Shown: positions 35,434 through 44,688 of the stretch, one piece after another | Layout of the letters: each line of letters opens with the position of its first letter | Position numbering within the stretch: the stretch's first letter is position 1 | From: JALZUV01 sp963837025 | Lineage (GTDB): Bacteria > Pseudomonadota > Alphaproteobacteria > Rickettsiales > JALZUV01 | Direction: 5' to 3' | NCBI GenBank assembly: GCA_963837025.1 | Contig: CAWILT010000002.1 | Location: 620,001 to 684,000 of the forward strand | DNA: 64,000 bases | The notes under the pieces: model-generated | The model's database searches: none | Told to the model about the DNA's origin: nothing | Seen by the model: the letters and a program-made list of their open reading frames with translations, nothing else | Program-made: the position numbers and the translations under genes

Positions 35434-37413
35434 TTATGACCTAATGGTATTATCGCGAAGCGACAGTGAATTTTCAGACTCTTTCATTGCGAGTTTTTCA
35501 ACGCTTATAAGTGCTTTTTTCTTTAGCGTTAAATGGTTGCTTAAAGTGTAGCTGACATAAAATTCAGCATCTGCAATTTTCTCGTCTAAAAATGATTTTG
35601 CATAAAGTAAATTTTCCGCTTTTAGCTGTTCATGCACGCACATGGCAGCGCGACCATGCTCATAGGCAATCGCCACGATGCCAATTAAATCGAGCAGCGA
35701 CGTGGCACCGCTTGCAAATTCATTATAGCTGCGGCTTGAATGGCTTAGATGCGTTGTCACGAATTTTAACGATTCGAGTGCCGCAGCAATTTGCTGTGCA
35801 ATGTGTAATTGGGGAGATTGCTGAATAAACTGCTCTACTCGTTGAAATAATACAGGCATATATTTCATTTGCCGATAGAGGGTTACGGCTTGAATTTGGT
35901 TGGTTCCCTCATAAATACGGCTCACGCGCACATCACGCCAATGGCGTTCAATGCCTTGATGTGCTGTATAACCAATACCGCCAAATACCTGAATCGCATC
36001 ATCACATACTGCACTTGCCGCATCTGTAATATGAGCCTTGACTACATTGGTCATTAAATTGCACAAAGCAGTAGCTTCTGCCCATATTTTACCTTGCTCT
36101 AAACCGCGCCGAATCGCCTCATCTTCAATACGAAATTCTTCATTTTTCGCTGTGGAGGAGGATGCGGTGCGTTCTGCTTCAATGGCTGCTTCAAACTCCG
36201 CCTTTTCTTTATGATGGGATAAATCCATTTGCAGGCCAATATCGGCGCGTAACATGCGAGCGCCTGAGATTGTGCTGCGCATGCGCAACAACAACTCGCG
36301 CACGGGTTCATGATCGATAATCAATGCGGGCTTTTGCCCTTGTTCCACGCGTCCTGCATTCGCTGCTCCCATACGCCGTCCAGTGGAGGGGTTTGTTGCA
36401 TAATCATAGGCTTTTTGATACGCCACATCGGCAATGCCTAGCGCTTGCGTAGCAATACCTAATCGCGCATCATTCATAACCGCAAACATGGTGGCAATGC
36501 CCTTGCCGCGTGTACCAATCATTTCAGCCCATGCGCCTTCATAAAGCATGGTGCAAGTGGCATTATCGGCCATGCCCATTTTATGCTCAACGCCACTGGC
36601 ACCCACTGAATTTTGCTGTCTTTTACCGTGCGCATCTTCTAAAATTTTAGGCACAATAAACATGCTGGATTGGGCATCTAATTTCCCAGTATCGGCATCT
36701 TTAACCCGTGCTAAAACCAAGTGAATAATATTGCCTATATCATCAACACTGGTAAATTCATTATCGCCGCCAGTGATATAAATCTTCTCACCCTGTATTG
36801 CATAATTGCCATCGGTTTGAGCTATGGCATAGGTTGTCATCTGGCTTATATCGCTGCCCGCATTACCTTCTGTCATCGCCATCACACCGCACGATAAGCC
36901 ATTGGATAAGCCGGGTAAATATCGTGCTTTTTGTTCGGCACTGCCTTTTTCAAAAATGCCTAAATAAACACTACGATTTAAAGTAAAGGGCAGGGCAAAA
37001 CCTGTATTGGCAGCATGTAAAAATTCATCCGTGGCGGCGGCCAATATATGGGGCTGGCCTGCTGCAGCATAATGATAAGCGGGGTCAGCCACAATGCCTT
37101 GCAAGCCGGATTCTACATAATGATGGTGCGCTTGAGCATAGCCTTTTGGCAGCGTAACGTGGCCGATATTGCCTTTAATAGCTGGGGTATATGTGGCCGC
37201 ACTATCGCCTTGGTACTGGCCGTTACTATTGATGGGTTCATAAAATGGCGCTAATTCCTTTTCAGCAAAATCTGCCACAGCCTCTAAAATCATGCGTGTG
37301 TTTTCGCCATCATAGTGGCTAAAACGTGGCGCAGATTTCGCCACTTCATCCAGCTTTAAAAGCTGATTAAAGATAAACAGATATTCGTCAATTGGCGCTT
37401 TATATAAGGGCAT
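35434..37413 (-). CDS. Acyl-CoA dehydrogenase with C-terminal extension
   Basis: A 659-residue FAD enzyme that introduces the first double bond in fatty-acid beta-oxidation. CGVMAMTEGNAGSDISQM and YAIQGEKIYITGGDNEF form the flavin and substrate sites, and the catalytic glutamate lies in SRIYEGTNQIQ. DDAIQVFGGIGYTAHQGIER is the usual motif before it. An extra C-terminal helical region (from about residue 525) marks the long FadE-type class seen in alphaproteobacteria (about 590-600 residues); this one is longer, mainly through a basic, acidic-alternating insertion (EAAIEAERTASSSTAKNEEF). First gene of the operon with the ABC-F, amidoligase and amidotransferase genes. Confidence 0.92.
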   Translation of the reverse strand: MPLYKAPIDEYLFIFNQLLKLDEVAKSAPRFSHYDGENTRMILEAVADFAEKELAPFYEPINSNGQYQGDSAATYTPAIKGNIGHVTLPKGYAQAHHHYVESGLQGIVADPAYHYAAAGQPHILAAATDEFLHAANTGFALPFTLNRSVYLGIFEKGSAEQKARYLPGLSNGLSCGVMAMTEGNAGSDISQMTTYAIAQTDGNYAIQGEKIYITGGDNEFTSVDDIGNIIHLVLARVKDADTGKLDAQSSMFIVPKILEDAHGKRQQNSVGASGVEHKMGMADNATCTMLYEGAWAEMIGTRGKGIATMFAVMNDARLGIATQALGIADVAYQKAYDYATNPSTGRRMGAANAGRVEQGQKPALIIDHEPVRELLLRMRSTISGARMLRADIGLQMDLSHHKEKAEFEAAIEAERTASSSTAKNEEFRIEDEAIRRGLEQGKIWAEATALCNLMTNVVKAHITDAASAVCDDAIQVFGGIGYTAHQGIERHWRDVRVSRIYEGTNQIQAVTLYRQMKYMPVLFQRVEQFIQQSPQLHIAQQIAAALESLKFVTTHLSHSSRSYNEFASGATSLLDLIGIVAIAYEHGRAAMCVHEQLKAENLLYAKSFLDEKIADAEFYVSYTLSNHLTLKKKALISVEKLAMKESENSLSLRDNTIRS

Positions 37414-37500
37414 AATCTATCCTTTAGAATGAGCAATAACACATTCTAACATAGAAAAGCTTTAACAATGATAATGAAAATAAATTGAGGTTAGGTGAAG

Positions 37501-38452
37501 CTAAACTTTGCGCATCACTTGCGGATTAATCATCGCAATTTCGCGGCGGAGGTCTTCATTTTCGGCGAAAGATTCTGCGCGCTTTGCCTCTTTGCGTTTC
37601 TCAATGAATTTAGAAACTAGCATGGTGGCGCCCATAACGACCATACCGGCAGCAATGGCGATGCCCGTATTTTTAGCGATATTACTAAAACCGATTTTTG
37701 TGTCGCTGGCTTTAGCGGCCGCGCTATACGCATCTTGTTCAAAACGATTGGCTACTTTTTTTAATTTTTATATCTGTAGCCGCTTCTTCTCTTTTGCCTT
37801 TTTTATTACCCAAATCGAAAGCGATTCGGCGAAAGGTTTCGGCACTGCCTTTTGCTAAACGTTCAGCTACTTTTGCACCCGTAACAATTGTTGCACCTGC
37901 AGCGCGTCCGGCAGTATTTAAAACGCCCTTATCTTTACCATCTGGCCAAATATGATTTATTATTTTACCAATGGCATTTTTAGGAGAGCTATCAAGAAAT
38001 TCTTTTAATTCAGCTTTTGTATCTGAGCTTAATTTATTATTTTTTTGAATTGAGGTGAGTTTAGAAACCACGCGTTCAGCCGCTTTCGTTAAATCCACGG
38101 ATGGCACGCGCTTCTTTAATTCTTTTGATAAACTGGTGATTAATTGCGTTTGATTGTCGCCTTCAACATTTAGTGGATTAGCAGTTAAACCCGCTTTAAA
38201 GTTCTTTGTTTGCGATTTACCATTCAAGTTTAAAACGGTTAAAATAGTAGTGCCAGCCCCTAATAGTGAGGCAATAATGCCGCCGCTGCTGGTAGCAACT
38301 TTATAAGTATCTTTTGCGCGCGCGCGCAGTTCATATTGTCGTTGCTCATATGTTGGCTCTGTTGCATCAACACGGTATTTATCATCCATCTGCTCAGTCA
38401 CAGGCGGAGGAGTTTGAGTTTGCGCTGGCGCGGTATGAGTTTGTGTTTCCAT
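37501..38452 (-). pseudogene. Unknown membrane protein gene interrupted by a frameshift at an A7 run
   Basis: An unrecognised gene in two frames. The first part (38452 down to 37739) encodes METQTHTAPAQTQTPPPVTE, a hydrophobic patch ATSSGGIIASLLGAGTTIL, and a long helical Lys/Ser-rich region, then stops after KKSSQSF. If one A is removed from the A7 run at 37756-37762, the frame continues for 84 more codons: VANRFEQDAYSAAAKASDTK, a membrane helix GIAIAAGMVVMGATMLVSKF, and EKRKEAKRAESFAENEDLRR to the stop at 37501. The corrected product is 316 residues. The extension keeps clear coding character and a plausible membrane anchor, which supports a single original gene. It may be a real mutation, slippage-dependent expression, or a sequencing error. 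The first ATG at 38476 is also possible. Confidence 0.62.
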
Positions 38453-38520
38453 TTCGCTAATATAGCAAACAACCATGCATTTGAGTGTTACGGTTGTGTG
38501 AAGATTTAATAAGGGGAATG

Positions 38521-38550
38521 GGTAGGCTCATAGAATTTTCTGAACCTACC
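38521..38550 (-). terminator. Hairpin downstream of typA, possible weak terminator
   Basis: A 10-bp inverted repeat with one mismatch (arms GGTAGGCTCA and TGAACCTACC) around a 10-base loop, 49 bp after the typA stop. No T-run follows on the minus strand, so it is at most a weak terminator or RNA-stabilising end. Confidence 0.35.
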
Positions 38551-38598
38551 ATTTCACTCTAGCGTGTTAATCTATTGCGCGGAAGAGGTTAAATTAAC

Positions 38599-40416
38599 CT
38601 ACTTTTTACCTGCACGCATCACACGTTTACGCTCGTTCGGGTCAAGCTCGCGTTTACGCAAACGCAAACTTTTAGGGGTAACTTCCACCAATTCATCTTC
38701 TTCGATATAGGAAATCATTTCTTCAAGTGTCATCTTTTTAGGCGTGATTAAGCGCACGGCTTCATCCGTTCCTGAGGCGCGCACGTTCGTGAGTTGCTTG
38801 CCTTTTAACACATTAATTTCAAGCTCATTATCGCGGCTATGTTCGCCAACAACCATACCGGTGTAAACTTTATCTTGCGGGCTGATAAACATAATACCAC
38901 GATCTTGCAGGTTGAAGATGGCGTATGCCACCGCTTCGCCCTGACCATTTGAAATAAGTGCACCATTGCGGCGGCCTTCAAGATCGCCTTTATGTTCGCC
39001 ATGGCTGTGATATAAGCGGTTCATTACACCTGTACCGCGCGTGTCGGTTAAAAACTCGCTCTGATAGCCAATTAAACCGCGTGATGGAGCTAAGAACGTG
39101 ATGCGTTGCTTGCCACCACCAGAAGGGCGCATGTCGGTCATTACACCTTTACGCAAACTGACTTTCTCAACAACCGAACCCGAATATTCTTCATCAACAT
39201 CAACCACCACTTCTTCCATTGGCTCAAGCAGCACACCATCTTCTTTTTTGAATAATACGCGTGGGCGCGAAACGGTGAGTTCAAAACCTTCGCGGCGCAT
39301 GGTTTCAATTAAAACACCCAGTTGCAATTCGCCACGGCCACCCACTTCATAGGCGTCTTTACTATCCGATTCGGTAACCGTAATAGCCACGTTGGTTTCA
39401 GCCTCAGCCAATAGGCGATCGCGAATCATGCGACTGGTTACTTTCGTGCCTTCTTGCCCCGCATAAGGCGTATCATTCACGCTGATGGTGATTGCCATTG
39501 TTGGCGGATCGATAGGCGTTGATTGAATGGGAGTGGTAACCGATAAATCGCAAATCGTATCGGATACGGTGGCAATAGATGTACCTGCGATAGAAATAAT
39601 ATCGCCCGCAACCGCTTCATCCACCGTTACGCGCTCAACACCTGCAAAGGTTTGTAGCTTCGTTAAACGGCCAGATTCCACCTGTTTACCGGTCAAATCA
39701 ATAGTTTTGAAAGGCATATTAATTTTAGCAGTTCCGCTTACAATACGACCCGTTAAAATACGGCCTAAGAAAGGATCTGACTCCAATAATGTGGCGAGCA
39801 TCGCAAAAGGCGCATCTTTATCGACTTGTGGAGCCGGCACGTGTTTCACAATTAAATCGAGCATGGGCGTTAAATCAACGCGCTCATCATCCAGTTCGCT
39901 CACGCACCAGCCATCACGACCCGAAGCATAAAGGATTGGGAAATCGAGCTGTTTATCATTCGCATCAAGGGCAGCGAACAAGTCAAACACTTCATCAACC
40001 ACTTCATCAGGGCGACCATCAGGGCGATCAACTTTGTTGATTACCACAATAGGACGCAAACCTTGGGCTAAGGCTTTGCCTAACACAAATTTTGTTTGTG
40101 GCATGGGGCCTTCAGCAGCATCGGTTAGCAAAATAACGCCATCGGCCATGCTAAGTACACGCTCAACCTCACCACCAAAATCGGCGTGGCCGGGAGTGTC
40201 GATGATGTTAATGCGAATATCACCATGCTTAATAGAGGTACATTTAGCCAAAATAGTAATGCCGCGCTCTTTTTCCAGATCATTGCTGTCCATCACGCGT
40301 TCATCAACCGATTGGTTGGCGCGGAATGTGCCACACTGCTTTAGGAGTGAATCGATGAGCGTGGTTTTGCCATGATCAACGTGAGCGATAATGGCGATAT
40401 TACGAATTTCTTTCAT
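38599..40416 (-). CDS. typA: Ribosome-associated GTPase TypA/BipA
   Basis: A 605-residue translational GTPase. The G1 motif is AHVDHGKTTLIDSLL, G2 ERGITILAK, G3 DTPGHADFGGEV and G4 VINKVDRPDGRPDEV. EF-G-like domains II, III and V follow, with the BipA-specific C-terminal region (MFISPQDKVYTGMVVGEHSR, DNELEINVLKGKQLTN, VRASGTDEAVRL). TypA binds 70S ribosomes and helps 50S assembly under cold and other stress. It starts 5 bp after the RhlE-like helicase stop, so the helicase and typA are one transcript, which makes functional sense: both act in ribosome biogenesis at low temperature. Confidence 0.97.
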   Translation of the reverse strand: MKEIRNIAIIAHVDHGKTTLIDSLLKQCGTFRANQSVDERVMDSNDLEKERGITILAKCTSIKHGDIRINIIDTPGHADFGGEVERVLSMADGVILLTDAAEGPMPQTKFVLGKALAQGLRPIVVINKVDRPDGRPDEVVDEVFDLFAALDANDKQLDFPILYASGRDGWCVSELDDERVDLTPMLDLIVKHVPAPQVDKDAPFAMLATLLESDPFLGRILTGRIVSGTAKINMPFKTIDLTGKQVESGRLTKLQTFAGVERVTVDEAVAGDIISIAGTSIATVSDTICDLSVTTPIQSTPIDPPTMAITISVNDTPYAGQEGTKVTSRMIRDRLLAEAETNVAITVTESDSKDAYEVGGRGELQLGVLIETMRREGFELTVSRPRVLFKKEDGVLLEPMEEVVVDVDEEYSGSVVEKVSLRKGVMTDMRPSGGGKQRITFLAPSRGLIGYQSEFLTDTRGTGVMNRLYHSHGEHKGDLEGRRNGALISNGQGEAVAYAIFNLQDRGIMFISPQDKVYTGMVVGEHSRDNELEINVLKGKQLTNVRASGTDEAVRLITPKKMTLEEMISYIEEDELVEVTPKSLRLRKRELDPNERKRVMRAGKK

Positions 40417-40421
40417 GGGAA

Positions 40422-42317
40422 CTAATCAGCTTTCTTCGGACGTGGTTTGGTGTTTGAGGTATTAGCAGGCTTGCGGTTGCGCATAGGTGGCTTAGCACCA
40501 CCTTTTTTAGCTGCATCGCCTTTAGGCTTAAAACTGCTCGGCTTATCGCTGCGTGGCTTGGAGCTGCGCGGTTTGCCAGCGCCCCCTTCGGCTTTTTCAA
40601 ACCGCGGTTTGTCGCTGCGAGGCTTATCTGAACGAGGCTTCGAAGCGAATGGCTTAGCTCCACGCGGCTTATCGCCACCTTCTGATTTTTCAAAACGCGG
40701 TTTGTCAGAGCGTGGTTTATCCGAACGGGGCTTATCACCAAACGATTTACTGCGCGGTTTATCGCCGCTTTCAGAACGCTCAAAACGGGGTTTGTCAGAG
40801 CGAGGCTTGTCAGAACGTGGCTTAGCTGCGTAAGGTTTTGCAGCGCGTGGCTTATCGCCGCCTTCTGATTTTTCAAAACGGGGTTTGTCCGAACGCGGCT
40901 TGTCGCTGCGCGGCTTGTCTGAGCGTGGTTTATCAAAACGAGGCTTATCGCCACCTTCTGATTTTTCAAAGCGAGGTTTATCGCTGCGTGGCTTATCCGA
41001 ACGGGGTTTACTACTGCGGGGCTTATCGCCGCCTTCAGCCTTATTGAAGCGCGGTTTGTCCGAACGGGGTTTGTCGCCAAATGGGCGGCTGCTGCTGCGC
41101 GGCTTGCGCGCGCCATCGCTTTTTTCGCCATCACGTCTGGGCTTGCTGCTATCGCTGCGGCTGCGATTTCTAAATCCATCACCGCCACCGGAACGGCCTT
41201 TGCCTTGCTTGCGCGGGGCAGGGCCATGATCGCCTTTAGGATCAAGCATCACTTGAATCGCGTGCCATTTATCTGCCTCTTCAGGCGAAATAAAGCAAAG
41301 CGAGCTGCCCGATGCACCGGCACGGCCAGTACGGCCTACGCGGTGAATATAATCTTCCGGCACGCTGGGTAAATCGTAATTGACGACATGTTCAATATGC
41401 GGCACATCAAGGCCACGCGCGGCCACATCGGTGGCGATTAAAATACGATAATCGGAATCTCGGAAGCCTTGCAGCACGCGCTTACGCTGAGATTGTTTTA
41501 AATCGCCGTGAATAGCGCGCACTCTGAAATCTTTTTTATGCAGCTTTTCCGCTAAACTATCGCAGCTGCGCTTGGTTTTCACAAAAACGATGACCGAACC
41601 TGTGCGCTTTTCAAGTTCTTCAACCAATTTGCCAAATTTTTCAGCATGAGCGATTTTAATCTCTTTCATCTCAATATTCTTGGCGGTTTCATTAGTGGCA
41701 TCCACCGACACACGCTCAGGATTATTAAGATATTTTTTCGAGATTTTCACAATGCTATTGGGCAATGTCGCTGAGAATAACAAAGTTTGACGCACTTTAG
41801 GCATGAAGCGGAACATTTCTTCCAACTGGCTTTCAAAGCCCATATCCAACATGCGATCGGTTTCATCAAGCACGAGGAAACGCGCATTATGCAACATTAA
41901 CTTGCCGCGCTCAAGATGATCGTTAATACGCCCAGGTGTACCCACAATAATACGTGGGCGAGCAGCCAATTGTGCAAATTGCTTGCCCATTGATTCGCCA
42001 CCAATAAGCAAAGCCGATTTAAGGCTTTGTTGACGGCTAGTAAGTTCGCGTAAAATACCCATCACCTGCATCGCAAGTTCGCGTGTAGGGCAAAGCACCA
42101 GTGCCGAGCCTTTGGAATTATTCATTAAATAGGCCACAAGCGGAATACCAAATGCAGCGGTTTTACCGGTTCCTGTTTGGGCGCTTCCCAAAATATCGCG
42201 GCCATCAAGTGCCAACGGAATGGCTTGCGCCTGAATGGGGGTAGGCGTCTCATAATTCATTTTTTTAAGCGCGGAATTAAGCGCATAAGGGAGGTTAAGC
42301 TCCGCAAAATTTTCCAT
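40422..42317 (-). CDS. RhlE-like RNA helicase with a DETD Walker B motif and a repetitive basic tail
   Basis: A 631-residue DEAD-box-type helicase; the ATG at 42317 is used rather than a TTG 9 bases upstream. Motif I is SAQTGTGKTAAF, Ia PTRELAMQVM, II VLDETDRMLDMGF, III SATLPNS and VI YIHRVGRTGRAG. Motif II reads D-E-T-D instead of the usual D-E-A-D. From about residue 370 the protein is a long, disordered Arg/Lys/Ser/Asp tail with six repeats ending RFEKSEGG. Such tails bind RNA and extend RhlE-type enzymes in bacteria adapted to cold. It lies 21 bp after purQ and 5 bp before typA, forming one operon. Confidence 0.93.
   Translation of the reverse strand: MENFAELNLPYALNSALKKMNYETPTPIQAQAIPLALDGRDILGSAQTGTGKTAAFGIPLVAYLMNNSKGSALVLCPTRELAMQVMGILRELTSRQQSLKSALLIGGESMGKQFAQLAARPRIIVGTPGRINDHLERGKLMLHNARFLVLDETDRMLDMGFESQLEEMFRFMPKVRQTLLFSATLPNSIVKISKKYLNNPERVSVDATNETAKNIEMKEIKIAHAEKFGKLVEELEKRTGSVIVFVKTKRSCDSLAEKLHKKDFRVRAIHGDLKQSQRKRVLQGFRDSDYRILIATDVAARGLDVPHIEHVVNYDLPSVPEDYIHRVGRTGRAGASGSSLCFISPEEADKWHAIQVMLDPKGDHGPAPRKQGKGRSGGGDGFRNRSRSDSSKPRRDGEKSDGARKPRSSSRPFGDKPRSDKPRFNKAEGGDKPRSSKPRSDKPRSDKPRFEKSEGGDKPRFDKPRSDKPRSDKPRSDKPRFEKSEGGDKPRAAKPYAAKPRSDKPRSDKPRFERSESGDKPRSKSFGDKPRSDKPRSDKPRFEKSEGGDKPRGAKPFASKPRSDKPRSDKPRFEKAEGGAGKPRSSKPRSDKPSSFKPKGDAAKKGGAKPPMRNRKPANTSNTKPRPKKAD
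40560..41090 (-). repeat. In-gene tandem repeats encoding DKPRSDKPRFEKSEGG-type units
   Basis: Six imperfect copies of a unit of about 20-31 residues, each ending PRF(E/N)K(S/A)EGG or RFERSESG, and built from DKPRSDKPR steps. At the DNA level the region is a run of related 9-12-base steps, so it could expand or contract by slippage. The same stretch yields long false open frames on both strands because the repeat has few stops in any frame. Confidence 0.85.
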
Positions 42318-42338
42318 TTTATTCAATCATTTCTAAAG

Positions 42339-43055
42339 TTAAGCCGCCAACAAACCCTCAAACAAAGCAGACCCATCGGTACAGCCCAGTCGGACATCAG
42401 CGTGGCGTTCAGGATGGGGCATCATACCCAGAACGTTTCGTTTTTCGTTGAAGATGCCGGCAATATTATTGCGCGAACCATTTGGATTCGCAGCAGAGGT
42501 AGGGTTGCCCTTTTCATCAACATAGCGGAAAGCCACCATGTTTTTATCGTCCAATTCGCGCAACGTTTCATCATCGGCATAATAATTGCCATCATGATGG
42601 GCGATAGGAATGTTTAGTAATTGGCTTTCGCCATAATAGCGTGTGAAAGCTGAAGACGCATTTTCAACGCGCAAGGTAGTGTTTTTGCACAAAAATTTCA
42701 AACCTTGGTTGCGCATGAGTGTGCCTTTAAGCAAGCCGCTTTCGGTTAGCACTTGAAAGCCATTGCAGATACCCAACACCAAGCCGCCTTTTTGCGCATG
42801 CGCAATCACCTCGTGCATAATGGGCGAGCGAGCCGACATCGCGCCGGAACGCAAATAGTCACCATAAGAAAATCCACCGGGTAGCACCACAAGGTCAGAC
42901 TCGGGCAGTTCGCTATCGCTATGCCACACTTTTTGCACCTCATGTTCGCTGCTATCGCCGCCATTTGCGCCTGCAACACCCCATGCCGATTCAAGCACGC
43001 TTAACACGTCGCGATCACAATTTGAGCCAGGAAATACAATGACAGATGCCTTCAT
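42339..43055 (-). CDS. purQ: Phosphoribosylformylglycinamidine synthase subunit PurQ
   Basis: A 238-residue class I glutamine amidotransferase subunit of FGAM synthase in purine synthesis, supplying ammonia to PurL. It begins ASVIVFPGSNCDRDVLSVLE, has VVLPGGFSYGDYLRSGAM, the nucleophile elbow GLVLGICNGFQVLTES, PIAHHDGNYY, and the His/Glu pair in MMPHPERHADVR. This is the small PurQ typical of species with separate PurS/PurQ/PurL; purS is not beside it in this window. It is the first gene of an operon with the RhlE-like helicase and typA, an unusual partner set. Confidence 0.96.
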   Translation of the reverse strand: MKASVIVFPGSNCDRDVLSVLESAWGVAGANGGDSSEHEVQKVWHSDSELPESDLVVLPGGFSYGDYLRSGAMSARSPIMHEVIAHAQKGGLVLGICNGFQVLTESGLLKGTLMRNQGLKFLCKNTTLRVENASSAFTRYYGESQLLNIPIAHHDGNYYADDETLRELDDKNMVAFRYVDEKGNPTSAANPNGSRNNIAGIFNEKRNVLGMMPHPERHADVRLGCTDGSALFEGLLAA

Positions 43056-43241
43056 TGCGCCTTTATAGACAGAAATGCTAGAGTTTCAATCAAATTCCAC
43101 CCCTGCTTTGCGTTGTATTAAACAACTGCATTTCTGATGCATCATAATGGAAATTTGATGTTCGTCACGAATATATCTAGTGTAGTTCTAAATTAAGCAT
43201 TATAAGAATGCGAAACCTATTCATCTACGAAAGATATTTTA

Positions 43242-43862
43242 ATGAAACATTCACTGCTATTAACTGCTACATTATGTATGCTTGCTTCCCCTATCACAGC
43301 GGCTTTCGCAGGCCCTGCACATGAATCTGCTATTGATGAGCGCAACAATTTTATTGTGGATCAAAATGATAATTGTGTGCGCACAAAATGGATGAGCGCT
43401 GATGATGTGTGTAACCCAACGCTTGAACCTGAGCCGGTTCCTGTAGTTGTAGCACCGGCTCCAGTTTTGCCACAAAATCTTTTCAGCTCTGAAGAACGCA
43501 CGGTTTATTTTGATTTTGATGAGAGCAGCTTGAATCCAGAAGGCAAAGAGAAATTGCAAACGCTTGCTAATCTTATCAATAATTCTGATAAAGTTTCAAA
43601 CGTGAATGTGGTTGGTTTTACCGATCAGTTCGGCACTTCTGATTATAACCTTAAACTTTCAGCGCGTCGTGTTGAATCGGTTCGTGATTATTTAGCACCA
43701 TTGCTTGAGCTTGAAATTGCACCACAAGATGCAGAATTTCGCGCTGCGGGCAAAGCCCCTTCTAGCGAATGTCTAGATGTGAAAAACCGTGATGAGCGTA
43801 TTGCGTGCATGAGCAGCGAGCGCCGTGTGGAAATTGAGATTAACCGCCAATATACGAAGTAA
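43242..43862 (+). CDS. OmpA-family outer-membrane protein
   Basis: A 206-residue exported protein. The signal peptide is MKHSLLLTATLCMLASPITA, cleaved about AFA/GPA. A short linker with a Pro/Val-rich stretch (PEPVPVVVAPAPV) leads to an OmpA-like peptidoglycan-binding domain: TVYFDFDESSLNPEGKEKLQ, VVGFTDQFGTSDYNLKLSAR and RVESVRDYL, then ERRVEIEINRQ. The N-terminal part is too short for a beta-barrel, so it is a periplasmic or outer-membrane-associated peptidoglycan binder. Two Cys (D-N-C-V-R and D-D-V-C-N, near residues 40 and 52) could form a disulphide, and two more lie in the OmpA domain. A single gene with its own upstream region. Confidence 0.92.
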   Translation: MKHSLLLTATLCMLASPITAAFAGPAHESAIDERNNFIVDQNDNCVRTKWMSADDVCNPTLEPEPVPVVVAPAPVLPQNLFSSEERTVYFDFDESSLNPEGKEKLQTLANLINNSDKVSNVNVVGFTDQFGTSDYNLKLSARRVESVRDYLAPLLELEIAPQDAEFRAAGKAPSSECLDVKNRDERIACMSSERRVEIEINRQYTK

Positions 43863-43874
43863 TGTAGCGGGGTT

Positions 43875-44108
43875 TTAAAACCCAAAACTACCAAGTGTCG
43901 CCAGCGGATTCCGCTGGCGCGCTTGTTTTGCGGCATAGGCTTGGGTTAAACGCGTAACCAATGTCTCATCCTCAGCCAAGCGATGGGCATAGGCCAAAAT
44001 CACCTCAGGCGCATTGCCTTGCGGGCTGCCATCCAAAAAATGGCGGGTTTTTGCGGAAATAAGTAGGGCGGTTTGCTGGGTTTTATCCAGTGAGTCAAAA
44101 TGGTTCAT
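43875..44108 (-). CDS. Small hypothetical protein
   Basis: A 77-residue protein from the ATG at 44108 (MNHFDSLDKTQQTALLISAK), ending RQRNPLATLGSFGF. It is helical, polar and has no signal or membrane segment. The frame is open further upstream, but that part overlaps the greA control region and is not supported. The gene runs toward the OmpA-family gene, which stops 12 bp away. No family is recognised, although the sequence composition fits its neighbours, so it is likely real. Confidence 0.5.
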   Translation of the reverse strand: MNHFDSLDKTQQTALLISAKTRHFLDGSPQGNAPEVILAYAHRLAEDETLVTRLTQAYAAKQARQRNPLATLGSFGF

Positions 44109-44214
44109 AGCGCTACTATGCCACGAATTTATTAACGAAGGATGAACAGCTTTGCTTGCAATAGCATTCGCTTTTGATAATGTCAGTTTTTTAAAAATTA
44201 CGAAAGTTACCATC

Positions 44215-44688
44215 ATGGATAAAGTGCCCGTTACCAAATTAGGCTACGATGCAATGGAAAAAGAGCTTAAAGAGCTTAAAAACGTGGTGCGTCCAGAAAT
44301 TATTAAAGCCATTGCCGATGCGCGCGAGCATGGCGATTTAAAAGAAAATGCCGAATATCATGCCGCGCGTGAACGCCAAAGCTTCACCGAAGGCCGCATT
44401 GGCGAGCTTGAATATAAAATAGGTCATGCCGAGGTGATTGATGTGGCGGCTCTTTCTGGCAACACGGTAAAATTTGGTGCAAAAGTAAAGTTGATTGATG
44501 AAGAAACGGAAGAAGAAGTGACTTATCACATCGTTGGTGATGATGAGGCCGATTTAAAACAGCGCAAAATATCCTACACCGCGCCCATATCACGTGCATT
44601 AATGGGTAAAGCGGTGGGCAAAACCGTGGAAGTTACCACGCCAAAAGGTCTTAAATATTACGAAATTCTCAGTGTCGAATTTAATTAA
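44215..44688 (+). CDS. greA: Transcription elongation factor GreA
   Basis: A 157-residue GreA, which enters the secondary channel of RNA polymerase and stimulates cleavage of backtracked transcripts. It begins MDKVPVTKLGYDAMEKELKE, has the coiled-coil tip acidic pair in ADAREHGDLKENAEYHAARE, and the C-terminal FKBP-like domain with YTAPISRALMGKAVGKTVEV ending YEILSVEFN. The start at 44215 fits GreA length; an ATG at 44152 would add an unrelated extension. It leads an operon with an unknown membrane protein, mutT and rnd; the next gene begins 17 bp before its stop. Confidence 0.97.
   Translation: MDKVPVTKLGYDAMEKELKELKNVVRPEIIKAIADAREHGDLKENAEYHAARERQSFTEGRIGELEYKIGHAEVIDVAALSGNTVKFGAKVKLIDEETEEEVTYHIVGDDEADLKQRKISYTAPISRALMGKAVGKTVEVTTPKGLKYYEILSVEFN

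Noticed and set aside
37508..37858. A 116-codon open frame on the plus strand
   Set aside because: It is the antisense shadow of the C-terminal part of the frameshifted gene, which has better coding character on the minus strand.
40400..41245. Long open frames in other phases on both strands over the helicase tail
   Set aside because: They arise from the periodic repeat and have no start signals or sensible composition.
44152..44214. A longer GreA start
   Set aside because: GreA has a conserved N-terminus at MDKVPV-type position; the extension is hydrophobic and unlike the family.
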